A DNA stretch of 64,000 nt from a virus, in the IMG/VR virus record IMGVR_UViG_3300004463_000226, positions 1-64,000 of that record, one strand, 5' to 3'. Position numbers and translations under genes: made by a program. Below are positions 35,702 to 43,926 of the stretch, one piece after another. Each line of letters begins with the position of its first letter. Within the stretch, counting starts at the first letter, position 1. The notes under the pieces were generated by a model, which worked only from the letters and a program-made list of their open reading frames with translations, was not told where the DNA came from and searched no databases.

Positions 35702-36086
35702 ATTTTCTATCCCTTGACATATATAATGATTTTAGCACTGTCAACGAAATATGATATATTGCATATCTGGCTATGTCTAGGTTATTAGCATCTTTACCAT
35801 ATTTCTTTTTTACCCTAGCAAGGTCTATGTCATTAAATTTAGTAGATGATATTACAAGGTCAATCAGCATTTCAATTATCTCAGTATCATCATAATTAAC
35901 AAAATAATTATTAGCAAATATAGTAGCATATACATCTACGTGCTCTTCAGTCATCTCAACACAATTTGGTGATATGTCTCTACTAGAAAATTCCTTTACT
36001 GATAAGAATCTTGGATCTTGACCGATAGATGATTTAATAGTGTAACAAAAACTTCTCCAATATTCATAGTGTCCTACTATATTCAT
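35685..36086 (-). CDS. Unknown protein overlapping the 252-aa gene
   Basis: 133 residues from the ATG at 36086, 7 nt after CAGGAGGAG; a TTG 7 codons earlier is upstream of that site. Helical and soluble, with AYATIFANNYFVNYDD-like stretch and DLARVKKKYGKDANNLDIARYAIYHIS. No family recognised. Its 3' end overlaps the 252-aa gene. Confidence 0.6.
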   Translation of the reverse strand: MNIVGHYEYWRSFCYTIKSSIGQDPRFLSVKEFSSRDISPNCVEMTEEHVDVYATIFANNYFVNYDDTEIIEMLIDLVISSTKFNDIDLARVKKKYGKDANNLDIARYAIYHISLTVLKSLYMSRDRKYVNIV

Positions 36087-36107
36087 ATTTTTCTCCTCCT
36101 GTTGCAA

Positions 36108-36133
36108 AAAGGGTAGACTTATGTCTACCCTTT
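36108..36133 (-). terminator. Intrinsic terminator
   Basis: AAAGGGTAGAC/GTCTACCCTTT, 11-bp stem, TTAT loop, overlapping the stop of the 142-aa gene, followed by TTTTTGC. Confidence 0.85.
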
Positions 36134-36560
36134 ATTCTGAATATGTTTCATTCAATTCTCTATATATTACATCAGCAAAATCTTCTTGATCATCGCCGAA
36201 TATAATCTTGAAATCTGTTATTCCTGAGTCAACAATTCTACTATACTGCTCTTGTCTAGCTTCAGTACCAATACTCAGTGGTCTAACTGGTTTCTCTCTA
36301 TAAACCCATTCAATTTGATCATCATCTTCTATGGATGGGAACGCTTCTAAGTCCATCCACCAGTCATTTCCTACAACTTTTAAATCTGATGGTACTGCTA
36401 CAAGTCCTGCAAACCCAGCATCTAAGTTCTCTTCATCTTCAGCCATTGCACTGAACTCGTCCCAGGTTAACTCAATATCCTCTGTACCAATCCATACTAC
36501 ATCACTTACATCTTTACCATTGTCTGCTAATACATCTAATGTGTGTTCTAAGAAGTTCAT
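36132..36560 (-). CDS. Acidic protein, unknown
   Basis: 142 residues, AGGGGTG before the ATG. Strongly acidic throughout (EDIELTWDEFSAMAEDEENLDAG region, GDDQEDFADVIYRELNETY), with several Trp residues (DWWMDLEAFP). No family recognised. Monocistronic between terminators. Confidence 0.6.
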   Translation of the reverse strand: MNFLEHTLDVLADNGKDVSDVVWIGTEDIELTWDEFSAMAEDEENLDAGFAGLVAVPSDLKVVGNDWWMDLEAFPSIEDDDQIEWVYREKPVRPLSIGTEARQEQYSRIVDSGITDFKIIFGDDQEDFADVIYRELNETYSE

Positions 36561-36596
36561 ATTAACACCCCTAGTAAATTATTTTTTTACTCAAGC

Positions 36597-36609
36597 AACA
36601 TTATATTGA
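36597..36609 (+). promoter_or_regulatory. Class II promoter motif for candidate small RNA
   Basis: AACATTATATTGA, one mismatch, on the plus strand in a gap between two minus-strand genes; it points at the structured stretch that ends in a terminator at 36706. Confidence 0.5.
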
Positions 36610-36706
36610 GGGAGCATGGTCCTTCGTCCACAGGCATCCGACAATGTTTTTTCTACGGTTGATAAGTGTATAGTGTAGGAGCTATACACTTATCTTATAG
36701 TTTTTT
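36610..36706 (+). ncRNA. Candidate phage small RNA
   Basis: The 202-nt gap 36561-36762 has no reading frame but carries, on the plus strand, a class II motif, a GC-richer stretch (about 36610-36660, with GGTCCTTCGTCC and GGCATCC) and a textbook terminator at 36661-36706. This is the layout of a small RNA gene of about 90 nt, antisense in direction to its neighbours. No RNA family is recognised. Confidence 0.45.
36661..36706 (+). terminator. Intrinsic terminator of candidate small RNA
   Basis: GATAAGTGTATAG/CTATACACTTATC, perfect 13-bp stem, 8-nt loop, then TTATAGTTTTTTC. Confidence 0.85.
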
Positions 36707-36722
36707 CAAAAATTACTTTTAA

Positions 36723-36758
36723 CAAAAAAATATGACTCTAGGGATTCCCTAGAGTCAT
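36723..36758 (-). terminator. Intrinsic terminator
   Basis: ATGACTCTAGGG/CCCTAGAGTCAT, perfect 12-bp stem, ATT loop, then a run of Ts on the minus strand. Confidence 0.9.
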
Positions 36759-36762
36759 TTTA

Positions 36763-37059
36763 TTACCCAATATCTTCAAATATCAATCGTTTGATTCTTA
36801 ACTTATTAACATCAGCATCTTTAATTGTTTTGAATCGGCTTTTTCCGTTTTCATCAAATAACCCTTGAAGAAACATCTTAGCGTTATCTTTATCTAAGAA
36901 AACAGTGTCGCCAACATGACCTGTCCATAGAATAGTCATTTTCTTAGGATCTGGTTCAGGTTTCATAAGATAAGCGTTATTTGTATCTTCATGAAACTTG
37001 ATATTGAGAAACAATACTTTCTTACCTAAGTCTAACATAATCACAAATTGATCGAACAT
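36763..37059 (-). CDS. Small protein, unknown
   Basis: 98 residues, GGGGGAAA before the ATG. Beta-like with MLDLGKKVLFLNIKFHED, TILWTGHVGDTVFLDKDNAKMF and a basic C-terminus. No family recognised. Follows the SAP-like protein gene by 24 nt. Confidence 0.6.
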   Translation of the reverse strand: MFDQFVIMLDLGKKVLFLNIKFHEDTNNAYLMKPEPDPKKMTILWTGHVGDTVFLDKDNAKMFLQGLFDENGKSRFKTIKDADVNKLRIKRLIFEDIG

Positions 37060-37083
37060 TTCATTTCCCCCAATATTATATTA

Positions 37084-37743
37084 TTAAGCTAAGAGCTTCT
37101 TAAGAAGCTGCTTAGCCATTTTTTCAGTGCCTAAATCTTTGTCAATCTTAACTCCTCTAGCTTTAGCTAGTTGTTTCATACCTTTCTTACCGAGCTTCTT
37201 AAGCTCTTTAAGATATCTTTCTTTATTACTTTCTGTATCTAATCTCACACCCTGACGTTCAGCTTTCTCAAACTTCTTAGCTAAGATCTTTTTAATCTCA
37301 TCTTTATTCTTAACCTTCAAAGCTTTATCAGGGTCTTTCATATACTTCTTATATGAATATGTCTTGAGCTTAAATACCGCTTCAATATATTCGCAAAGCA
37401 TTGATATGTACTCCAGCTCATCTTCTGAATGGGAGCATATTAAAACTATTTTCATATCTTTCTCCACTGCCGCCTTAACAATGATTGCAAGCAATGCTTC
37501 ATTGTCTGGTGTCTGTAGATAGCTTAGATATTGTCTTTTATACTCCTTCATATTATTCTCAAGAAACTGTGCAATGATCTTAGGAGTTGGCATTAAGCTG
37601 CTAATAGCTTTTACATTCTTGAATTTATCTTTTGTTGTAATGTAATCACTAATCAAGACAAACTCATACTTCATAGGATCTTCCACTTCTTGAATAAACT
37701 TATTTAAAAATTTCTTTGAATCCATACTAATAACTACACCCAT
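37084..37743 (-). CDS. Basic protein with SAP-like C-terminal domain
   Basis: 219 residues, AAAGGAGAG before the ATG. The C-terminal 40 residues (LKELKKLGKKGMKQLAKARG...MAKQLLKKLL, about 178-218) have the helix-loop-helix pattern of SAP/Rho-N-like nucleic-acid-binding domains. The N-terminal part (YEFVLISDYITT, MKIVLICSHSEDELEYISMLCEYIEAV) is a mixed alpha/beta domain. A nucleic-acid-binding role is inferred. The conserved leader element lies 23 nt upstream. Confidence 0.6.
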   Translation of the reverse strand: MGVVISMDSKKFLNKFIQEVEDPMKYEFVLISDYITTKDKFKNVKAISSLMPTPKIIAQFLENNMKEYKRQYLSYLQTPDNEALLAIIVKAAVEKDMKIVLICSHSEDELEYISMLCEYIEAVFKLKTYSYKKYMKDPDKALKVKNKDEIKKILAKKFEKAERQGVRLDTESNKERYLKELKKLGKKGMKQLAKARGVKIDKDLGTEKMAKQLLKKLLA

Positions 37744-37765
37744 TTTGCCGCTCTCCTTTAAATAC

Positions 37766-37777
37766 TTATTATTGATT
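37766..37777 (-). promoter_or_regulatory. Conserved leader element without a class I motif
   Basis: AATCAATAATAA on the minus strand, directly after a 10-bp hairpin and 23 nt before the ATG at 37743. No TATATATTATAA is seen upstream, unlike most copies. Confidence 0.5.
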
Positions 37778-37779
37778 AG

Positions 37780-37807
37780 CTAGGTAGAGAGATAACCCTC
37801 TACCTAG
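37780..37807 (-). terminator. Hairpin after the kinase-like gene
   Basis: CTAGGTAGAG/CTCTACCTAG, 10-bp stem, 8-nt loop, no T-run; the leader element abuts its 3' side, so it may be a processing or attenuation site. Confidence 0.6.
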
Positions 37808-37814
37808 AAATATC

Positions 37815-39602
37815 TCATCTCCAGTCTCTATTACCTCGACGTGGATCTTCATCTTCTTCTTCAAGATGCATAAACTCTTCAGATAGCTGCTTAACACGGT
37901 CTTCATCAATGATCTCACCGTCAGTAGGCTCAATATCACCTTCTAACTCTCTACGAAGACGTTCAGCTTCATCTTCATTGTTAACTTTCACTTTAACAGT
38001 ATTTTCAATCTCGATATTATCATCTACCCTGATTGTATTACTGTATACTACTTCAGAATCATGTTCATTATCATCGAAATCTTGACCGTTGTTAGCATCC
38101 ATAATTGCATGCAGAGCTAAATCAGATTCACTAAGACCGTCTGTGAAATCTGAAGGATCAATTGATGCTGTTGCCATTAATGGAGATCTGAATGAAACTT
38201 CCATTGGATCAATAAATGCTTCAACTAACCCGTCACCATCTACGTCGCCAACAGTAACTTCAGTAACTACTTCAGAAGAATCATTTGCTTCCATGATGCT
38301 TACATAAGGATCTTCTTCTGAATGTTCAGAAACAATCTCCTTAACATCTTCTTCTACTTCTTCAATCAGTTCTGCCGCACTAACAATAGTATCGGCTACA
38401 CCTTCAGTACCTAATGCAAGATCAATTAACATAGCACCCATAGGTAGCTCATCATCCTTGGCAGGAATATCACCATCAGTATCACCATATGTTTTAGTGA
38501 TAATACGCATATGGGTTTCCTCAGTTTCAGTCTTCTTGTCAACCTCAATGATGTTAGTTTTCACTAGAGTAGATTCGGCTTCAGTGACTGCTTCCTCCTC
38601 TTTAATTTCCTCAATAGCATCTTTAAAAGATGATAATTCTTGATCATCATCGTCTTCATCAACAGGCTCAACATATTGAGGAGCTGCTTGAAGATCAATA
38701 CCTTTCATAGCTTCAAGCATTGCTAGTGTTTCATCGAATGCTTCATCTTGCGTTTCTTTATCAATAAAAGTTTCTTCTTCATACTTTCTTCTCATAGCTT
38801 TTACCTCCTTAGGATTTACATGTATAGTATTGTAAGGATACTCTAGTTTTTCTTCTTCTGGTTGCTCGGTGTCGTCTTCATCATCCCTAAACTCTTGTTC
38901 GGGTTTAGTGAGTTTATAAGCAAACTCCTTAGCAATCATGTTCTCATGTCTTTCTTGCTCCATCGTAATCTTTCTGCGAACATCCATAGCCGAATATTTC
39001 TTACGACACATAGGGCAATATAAGTTATGGAAGTCCTCATCATAATCTAAGATGGATTGATCTTGGGAACATAGTAACTCATCTCCTTGTACTCTATAGA
39101 TGTATGCAAAATCAAGAATTACTAAATCTCCATTATCACGATAACCCCAGTTGGTAAAGTTCTTCTTAACTGTTCCAACATCTCCAAGAAGATAACTAGT
39201 AGCGAGTTCAGCTAACACTTCCCTCAAATCTTCTTTTCTTTCATCAAACTCTTCCCTAGAGATAACAGTTACGTATTCACAAACTGATAGTAATTCGTTT
39301 GTTTCATATGTTTTAATAACATAAGGTTGTAATTCTTGTGATAATGTGAACTCATTGAGATTGTCCTGTAGACCCCATTTGTCTAGGGCAATCTTAAATA
39401 CATAGTTGTCAATGAGTATAGCTAGGCGGTTAGTACCTGGACCTAGCTCTGTATAATTAATACCATAAGCATTGAGGGTGTCTAGCATAGCAGACACCTT
39501 CATGTTATTGTCAGATATTACTACGTTCTTACATACCTTGTATAAGGCATCTAGAACTTCAGGTCTAAAATATTGATGAATACGACTTCTAATTCTAACC
39601 AT
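37815..39602 (-). CDS. Kinase-like fold protein with Cys knuckle and long acidic tail
   Basis: 595 residues, AAGAGGTGG before the ATG. Residues 50-170 read like a reduced protein-kinase fold: LGPGTNRLAILIDNYVFKIAL (glycine-loop-like with Lys70), NEFTLSQEL (helix C-like), CEYV hinge, LLGDVGTVKKNFTNWG (catalytic-loop-like) and GDLVILDFAYIYR (DFG-like Asp164). A CPMC knuckle (Cys196, Cys199) follows. The remaining 380 residues are extremely acidic and low-complexity, with two DxDGD segments (GDTDGDIPA and VGDVDGDGLVEAF) like calcium loops. Activity is uncertain: it could be an active atypical kinase or a pseudokinase scaffold. First gene after 39626 in a run of large early-type genes. Confidence 0.7.
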   Translation of the reverse strand: MVRIRSRIHQYFRPEVLDALYKVCKNVVISDNNMKVSAMLDTLNAYGINYTELGPGTNRLAILIDNYVFKIALDKWGLQDNLNEFTLSQELQPYVIKTYETNELLSVCEYVTVISREEFDERKEDLREVLAELATSYLLGDVGTVKKNFTNWGYRDNGDLVILDFAYIYRVQGDELLCSQDQSILDYDEDFHNLYCPMCRKKYSAMDVRRKITMEQERHENMIAKEFAYKLTKPEQEFRDDEDDTEQPEEEKLEYPYNTIHVNPKEVKAMRRKYEEETFIDKETQDEAFDETLAMLEAMKGIDLQAAPQYVEPVDEDDDDQELSSFKDAIEEIKEEEAVTEAESTLVKTNIIEVDKKTETEETHMRIITKTYGDTDGDIPAKDDELPMGAMLIDLALGTEGVADTIVSAAELIEEVEEDVKEIVSEHSEEDPYVSIMEANDSSEVVTEVTVGDVDGDGLVEAFIDPMEVSFRSPLMATASIDPSDFTDGLSESDLALHAIMDANNGQDFDDNEHDSEVVYSNTIRVDDNIEIENTVKVKVNNEDEAERLRRELEGDIEPTDGEIIDEDRVKQLSEEFMHLEEEDEDPRRGNRDWR

Positions 39603-39625
39603 GAGCCACCTCTTATTAAATTATA

Positions 39626-40315
39626 TTATAACCCTACCCTTTGTGCTCTATGCAGTAGATCTAATTTAACTTTAGATCCGATTCTTTTTCTAATATACTC
39701 TTTAACATACATATCTGAAACATGAGTATCTATTCCATAATGCATAACGGATAATACAAATCTACGTGCATATCTAATAATCATATCAATGAACTCAGGA
39801 GTCATGATCTTATAATTGTAGAACTCACATATAGCGTTAGTGTACCTACTAATAAGATCAAATAATTCACGAGTATCTTTGTCTTCTGGGTATTGTTTAG
39901 CAAGCTCTGCAATTTCTTCTTGTTGTTCACGGGTCATCTTTTTGAGACCTTTCAAAGGTGGATTTACTCCTTCAGGAATAAATACATCCTCTACAAAAAT
40001 ATAACGATATTGAAGCTTCTTATATATCATAACATCTATAAGCTTTTTCATCGCTGGAATAGATTTATCTTCCCCTCCTTTATAATTATATACAAGAACC
40101 TGTATTAGTTTAGCACGAATATCCATATAAAGGTGGAAAGACAAAGCATCTTCAAGTACATCGAACTTTATAAGACTGTCCATTTCACGTAAACGATCTT
40201 TTGTATAAGCGTATAGTATTGTAAGATCTTCACGCCAAGGAGCACGGTACGCATCCACACGACTTTGTTTTCGAATTTCCATTTCACACTGTTCTTTTTC
40301 AGTTCTCTTTGTCAT
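39626..40315 (-). CDS. Helical protein, unknown
   Basis: 229 residues, AGGAAGCC before the ATG. All-helical with many Arg, Lys and Tyr residues (YRAPWREDLTILYAYTKDRLRE); no membrane segment. Contains PPLKGLKKMTREQQEEIAELAKQYPED. No family recognised. Sits between the kinase-like gene and a 326-aa acidic protein with short gaps, so the three are probably one operon. Confidence 0.6.
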   Translation of the reverse strand: MTKRTEKEQCEMEIRKQSRVDAYRAPWREDLTILYAYTKDRLREMDSLIKFDVLEDALSFHLYMDIRAKLIQVLVYNYKGGEDKSIPAMKKLIDVMIYKKLQYRYIFVEDVFIPEGVNPPLKGLKKMTREQQEEIAELAKQYPEDKDTRELFDLISRYTNAICEFYNYKIMTPEFIDMIIRYARRFVLSVMHYGIDTHVSDMYVKEYIRKRIGSKVKLDLLHRAQRVGL

Positions 40316-40346
40316 TTTTGGCTTCCTCCAATAGAAATTATATTTT

Positions 40347-41327
40347 TTAGCCTCGCATTATATTAGCTGCTGTAAAGTTTGACATCTCTTCCTGATATGA
40401 ACCAAAGCTATCATGGTCATTATCCATACCCAGAGATATAAAGAATGCATCCCCAGCAGCATCCATCATCTTAGTTTTATCTTCGTCCTTATCTTTATTC
40501 TTCTTAGTTTGAGCTTTAAGAACTTTAGTCATACGCTTACTTAAACCTTTCTCTTTCATAAGCTTAACAGAGTTCCATCCACGCTCACCAAGATCTTGAT
40601 AAATACGTAAATCTTCAACAGTCTGACGATCCATATAGTTACCACGATAATAGATGATATCATCATCTTCTGTAGTATCTCTGACCATCTCATCGTATTT
40701 ACCATTAGCTATAGCTGTTACACTGATAGAGGCAACTTCCTCCTCTTCTTCCTCACGTTGTATAGAGTTCTTAGTTGCAAAATATTCTTCAAGGAAATCA
40801 ATGTTATCAATCTCCTTAACCTTATTGATACTGACTCGGTTGAAATGTCCTTTCTTGATTAACTTCTTAGCAATCTTATCCTCTTCCATGTCAGTATCAG
40901 CAACGATTTCTTCTTCTCCAGTCAAATCTTCTTCAAGGGCATCAAGAGTATCCTCTAGATTATCATAGTTAATCTTATTGATATTAATACTACTAACCAT
41001 GATTCCCTTCTTAAGAAGCATCTTATTATGCGGTGTATTCTTCATCCTTGGTTTAGCTGGAATGAAATCATCAATCGCATCATTATCAATCTTGATCTTT
41101 AGTAATTGTGGACTACCGTGTTTTACTGCAAGCATTGCCATATACTCATTATATATAGCAAGAGCAGCCATATAGTCTGCAATACTTTTATAACGCCGTC
41201 TTATTCTACGAGCTTCTTTCTCCAGTTCAGACGATGGTTCATCTTCAGTTCGATGATAATTATCTCCGAAGTCTGTAACATAAACTGTCTGTAGAAGTAA
41301 GACCTCTTCTCCCAACGAAATACGCAT
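40347..41327 (-). CDS. Acidic/helical protein, unknown
   Basis: 326 residues from the ATG at 41327, 5 nt after CTAGGAGGT; a TTG-type opening six codons earlier is upstream of that site. Begins MRISLGEEVLLLQTVYVTDFGD; middle is acidic (EEDLTGEEEIVADTDMEED), the C-terminal part basic (GLSKRMTKVLKAQTKKNKDK). No family recognised. Class I promoter 35 nt upstream drives this gene and the two downstream. Confidence 0.6.
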   Translation of the reverse strand: MRISLGEEVLLLQTVYVTDFGDNYHRTEDEPSSELEKEARRIRRRYKSIADYMAALAIYNEYMAMLAVKHGSPQLLKIKIDNDAIDDFIPAKPRMKNTPHNKMLLKKGIMVSSININKINYDNLEDTLDALEEDLTGEEEIVADTDMEEDKIAKKLIKKGHFNRVSINKVKEIDNIDFLEEYFATKNSIQREEEEEEVASISVTAIANGKYDEMVRDTTEDDDIIYYRGNYMDRQTVEDLRIYQDLGERGWNSVKLMKEKGLSKRMTKVLKAQTKKNKDKDEDKTKMMDAAGDAFFISLGMDNDHDSFGSYQEEMSNFTAANIMRG

Positions 41328-41361
41328 TGATTTACCTCCTAGCATTTATTCTTCTACCTCT

Positions 41362-41373
41362 ATATAATATATA
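41362..41373 (-). promoter_or_regulatory. Class I promoter motif
   Basis: TATATATTATAT on the minus strand, 35 nt before the ATG at 41327; drives the kinase-like gene operon. Confidence 0.65.
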
Positions 41374-41392
41374 CTTTTAATTCATAATGAAA

Positions 41393-41429
41393 ATTGTTAA
41401 CACAATGAATCTCTCACTGTGTTAACAAT
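41393..41429 (-). terminator. Intrinsic terminator
   Basis: ATTGTTAACACA/TGTGTTAACAAT, 12-bp stem after the 426-aa gene, followed by TTTTC. Confidence 0.75.
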
Positions 41430-41435
41430 CGTAAA

Positions 41436-42716
41436 TTAATTCTTACTTACTCTATCAAGCACCAACTTAGACCAATCATCTAATTGGTGTCTGAAACTAT
41501 CGTACATCATGAAATCTAAGAGCTTGATATTATGCTTATTCTCTTCACCTGAAGATAGTTTGTAGAACAGACCTGTGCAATCAGGTACTTTAAATTCAAA
41601 GACTACTCCAAAATGCTCTAGTCCTACATGGTTCTTTCTATCGTTGATGAGGAACTTAGGTGTAATGTCAAAAGTAAGTTCGCCATCATATTTAACTTCC
41701 TCTCTAAACTCACGTTCAAGATTTCTAGAAAGGAATTCTAGCTGTGACGTAATATAAGCTTCTGGTCCAAAATCAACATGTCCTTGAACCATGGTGTATT
41801 TATTTTGTATGCGGTTTTCAGAGCTACCATTAGTATCAAGTAAGATAACTCTGTTTCCATCAGTAATATATGCTGCAACAACCAACTGCTTATATTCAGG
41901 ATTGTATTCAAGATGCTTTCTCTTCATATATGTAAATCTACTATCCTCAGGGAAAGACATTGTATTTGAGAAATATACCTGGTTACTAAATTCATTTGGA
42001 TATGCTGCAATACCGTCAACATCATTAAGCTCTGTAAGAAGAAGTCTAAATTCATCAGAATGAAACCAACTATTCATTCTTGACTTGAATGCGATAACAT
42101 ATTCATCATACTTTGGATCTGTGAGTTTCTTTGTTATTTCTTCACGAATCACAAAGTGCTCATCTGAATTTATAGGGTAGTTATACAATTCTACCTTCAA
42201 CTCATCCAAAGACATTGAAGCAAAACTAGATATTTTACTTACAGTAATGTCTGGTTCAATGACATTTACAGCAACTGCTTTATTAGATATGTCCTCGGAT
42301 TGAACAGAAGCATCCATTAGAGATGCTGTAAACCCAGATACATCAAATTTCCTTTGTTTATCAAGAAGCATTTCATTTATCTTGGATACTGATTCCAATA
42401 CTTTCGGATCAGGATTAGTTAGTGCTTCATGTACAGTTTCAGGATTCAAACCTAAACCCTTGATTATTGTATCAAACATGCCTTCAACGCCATTAAGTAA
42501 ACCATTTTTATTAACATCATTAGATGTTCTTAGTTCTAATATACGTTCATTGAATAGTGCCAGTGGCTGCACTATTTCAGGATCAGATAAAATCCTCTCG
42601 AACAATTCTTGATCATAAGAGTTTAATTTTCTCAACATAGAGCCTAGCATTGATCTCATTGTTGTTTCAACCAATTTCATTTCTGCTCCAGTTTCCATTA
42701 GATTTTCATTTTCCAT
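41436..42716 (-). CDS. Nudix-like hydrolase with N-terminal extension (paralogue 1)
   Basis: 426 residues, AAAGGAGGAAA before the ATG. The C-terminal 230 residues carry a Nudix-like domain: VAAYITDGNRVILLDTNG, then GHVDFGPEAY, then LEREFREEVKYDG, an REUxEE half box separated from its Gly by an insert of about 10 residues. A GEENKHNIKLLDF segment follows. The 260-aa protein at 60.7 kb shares this pattern, including the insert and a preceding L...YPxxSDxHxxIRxxIxKK stretch. The N-terminal 180 residues are helical and unique. Possible substrates: modified nucleotides or NAD-like compounds (unknown). Confidence 0.7.
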   Translation of the reverse strand: MENENLMETGAEMKLVETTMRSMLGSMLRKLNSYDQELFERILSDPEIVQPLALFNERILELRTSNDVNKNGLLNGVEGMFDTIIKGLGLNPETVHEALTNPDPKVLESVSKINEMLLDKQRKFDVSGFTASLMDASVQSEDISNKAVAVNVIEPDITVSKISSFASMSLDELKVELYNYPINSDEHFVIREEITKKLTDPKYDEYVIAFKSRMNSWFHSDEFRLLLTELNDVDGIAAYPNEFSNQVYFSNTMSFPEDSRFTYMKRKHLEYNPEYKQLVVAAYITDGNRVILLDTNGSSENRIQNKYTMVQGHVDFGPEAYITSQLEFLSRNLEREFREEVKYDGELTFDITPKFLINDRKNHVGLEHFGVVFEFKVPDCTGLFYKLSSGEENKHNIKLLDFMMYDSFRHQLDDWSKLVLDRVSKN

Positions 42717-43430
42717 TTAAATTTCCTCCTTTAATCTATCTAACATACTGTTCTGGGGCTTTTTACTTTTCACATAGACGCCATATCCCTCTTGAATTGC
42801 TTTATCACATAAAGCATTCTGTAGATAAATAAATAGAAACTGGTCTTTAGTGAGTTTAACCTTATTAAACTTCTCGAACTTCTTCTTCAAATCATCTACA
42901 TTCTTTTTAGCTATGTGTGAGTTAATGTGGAAGAAACTAACTGTATGACCAGCGTTACGTATCTTAGTGAGAAATTTAAAAGCCCTTTTAAATTCTTCCT
43001 GATGCATAACTGGTTGCTTAGTGCTTGATATAAACACACCTTTTTTAGCAGTACGTATCCAGTTATATATCCATTTAGTTAATGACATATAGCAAAGCAT
43101 TGAATCTGTGTAAAGCTTTATATTAACATTCTTAAGAACCCCGCCTTCAACGTATAACCAAGTATGCTCTAATGCATTTGCAATTGCATTGATTTCAGCA
43201 AACTGATTACTACCTCTGCGATATGTAAGATTCTTGTGGACAAGTTCTTTCTTATCATTGAAAAACCTAAATGAACTTATAGACAGATATTTCCGTCTAA
43301 CTTCATCTTCTGGATCTTTCTCCTCATCTTTTTTCTCATCCTCATTTTCTTTCTTAGGAAGCTCATCATCAAATGAGCCTCCGTCAGTAAATAGTAATAT
43401 TTCTTTAGTTAAATGCATATATTCACCCAT
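42717..43430 (-). CDS. Ribonuclease H family protein
   Basis: 237 residues. Type-1 RNase H core: LLFTDGGS (Asp16), NQFAEINAIANALEHTW (Glu), IKLYTDSMLCYMSL (Asp) and ALCDKAIQEG (Asp), in the correct order for the four metal-binding acids. An acidic insert (about residues 22-45) interrupts the first hairpin and a basic helix lies near the end. RNase H removes RNA from RNA-DNA hybrids, for example replication primers. The stop overlaps the spacing before the Nudix gene ATG (1 nt apart), so they are coupled. Confidence 0.85.
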   Translation of the reverse strand: MGEYMHLTKEILLFTDGGSFDDELPKKENEDEKKDEEKDPEDEVRRKYLSISSFRFFNDKKELVHKNLTYRRGSNQFAEINAIANALEHTWLYVEGGVLKNVNIKLYTDSMLCYMSLTKWIYNWIRTAKKGVFISSTKQPVMHQEEFKRAFKFLTKIRNAGHTVSFFHINSHIAKKNVDDLKKKFEKFNKVKLTKDQFLFIYLQNALCDKAIQEGYGVYVKSKKPQNSMLDRLKEEI

Positions 43431-43434
43431 ATTA

Positions 43435-43758
43435 TCACCCTACCCGAAGAATACTGTGAGTATTTCCATCTTTGAATATTGCAGACCATACTTCAATTTT
43501 ACTACTATAATCATATGGTCTAGTTCCAGGATCTGTTTCAATTTTAACAAACATACCTTTATTTTTAAATACATCAGCAATGACAGTAATTATTTCAGGT
43601 GTTAATTGATCTCTGACAGCAAATGCTTGTTCTATTGCTGTGAAAAACATTGTAGGACCTTTCTTTCTCTTAATAATTGCCCCGTGTGCAGATTGTCTGT
43701 CACTTAATCCTTTGTGCGTAAACATATCTCTTACTGCATTTACTTTATTTACTCCCAT
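43435..43758 (-). CDS. Small basic protein, unknown
   Basis: 107 residues, AAAGGGAGAG before the ATG. Begins MGVNKVNAVRDMFTHKGLSDRQ and has a strand-rich C-terminus (YDYSSKIEVWSAIFKDGNTH). No family recognised. Starts an operon with RNase H and the Nudix protein, after a 120-nt leader containing a five-codon reading frame and a small hairpin. Confidence 0.6.
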   Translation of the reverse strand: MGVNKVNAVRDMFTHKGLSDRQSAHGAIIKRKKGPTMFFTAIEQAFAVRDQLTPEIITVIADVFKNKGMFVKIETDPGTRPYDYSSKIEVWSAIFKDGNTHSILRVG

Positions 43759-43836
43759 TTAATTCCTCTCCCTTTTTTGACAATTTAGTGTATAAAAAAC
43801 TTAAACTATAAATTAATAATCACACCCGTTGTGTGT

Positions 43837-43854
43837 TTATGTGGCTTTTGTCAT
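43837..43854 (-). CDS. Possible five-codon leader peptide
   Basis: An excellent CGGAGGG site stands 6 nt before ATG, yet the frame reads only MTKAT then stops. It lies in the leader of the 107-aa gene and is followed by a CACAC/GTGTG hairpin. It may be a translational regulator, or a decayed gene start. Confidence 0.25.
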   Translation of the reverse strand: MTKAT

Positions 43855-43880
43855 TTAGTTGCCCTCCGTATTCGCAAGAT

Positions 43881-43920
43881 AAAAACATATACTCTAGTTT
43901 ATTCTAGAGTATATGTTTTT
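43881..43920 (-). terminator. Intrinsic terminator
   Basis: AAAAACATATACTCTAG and its complement, perfect 17-bp stem, 6-nt loop, right after the 222-aa gene. Confidence 0.9.
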
Positions 43921-43926
43921 AACGTT

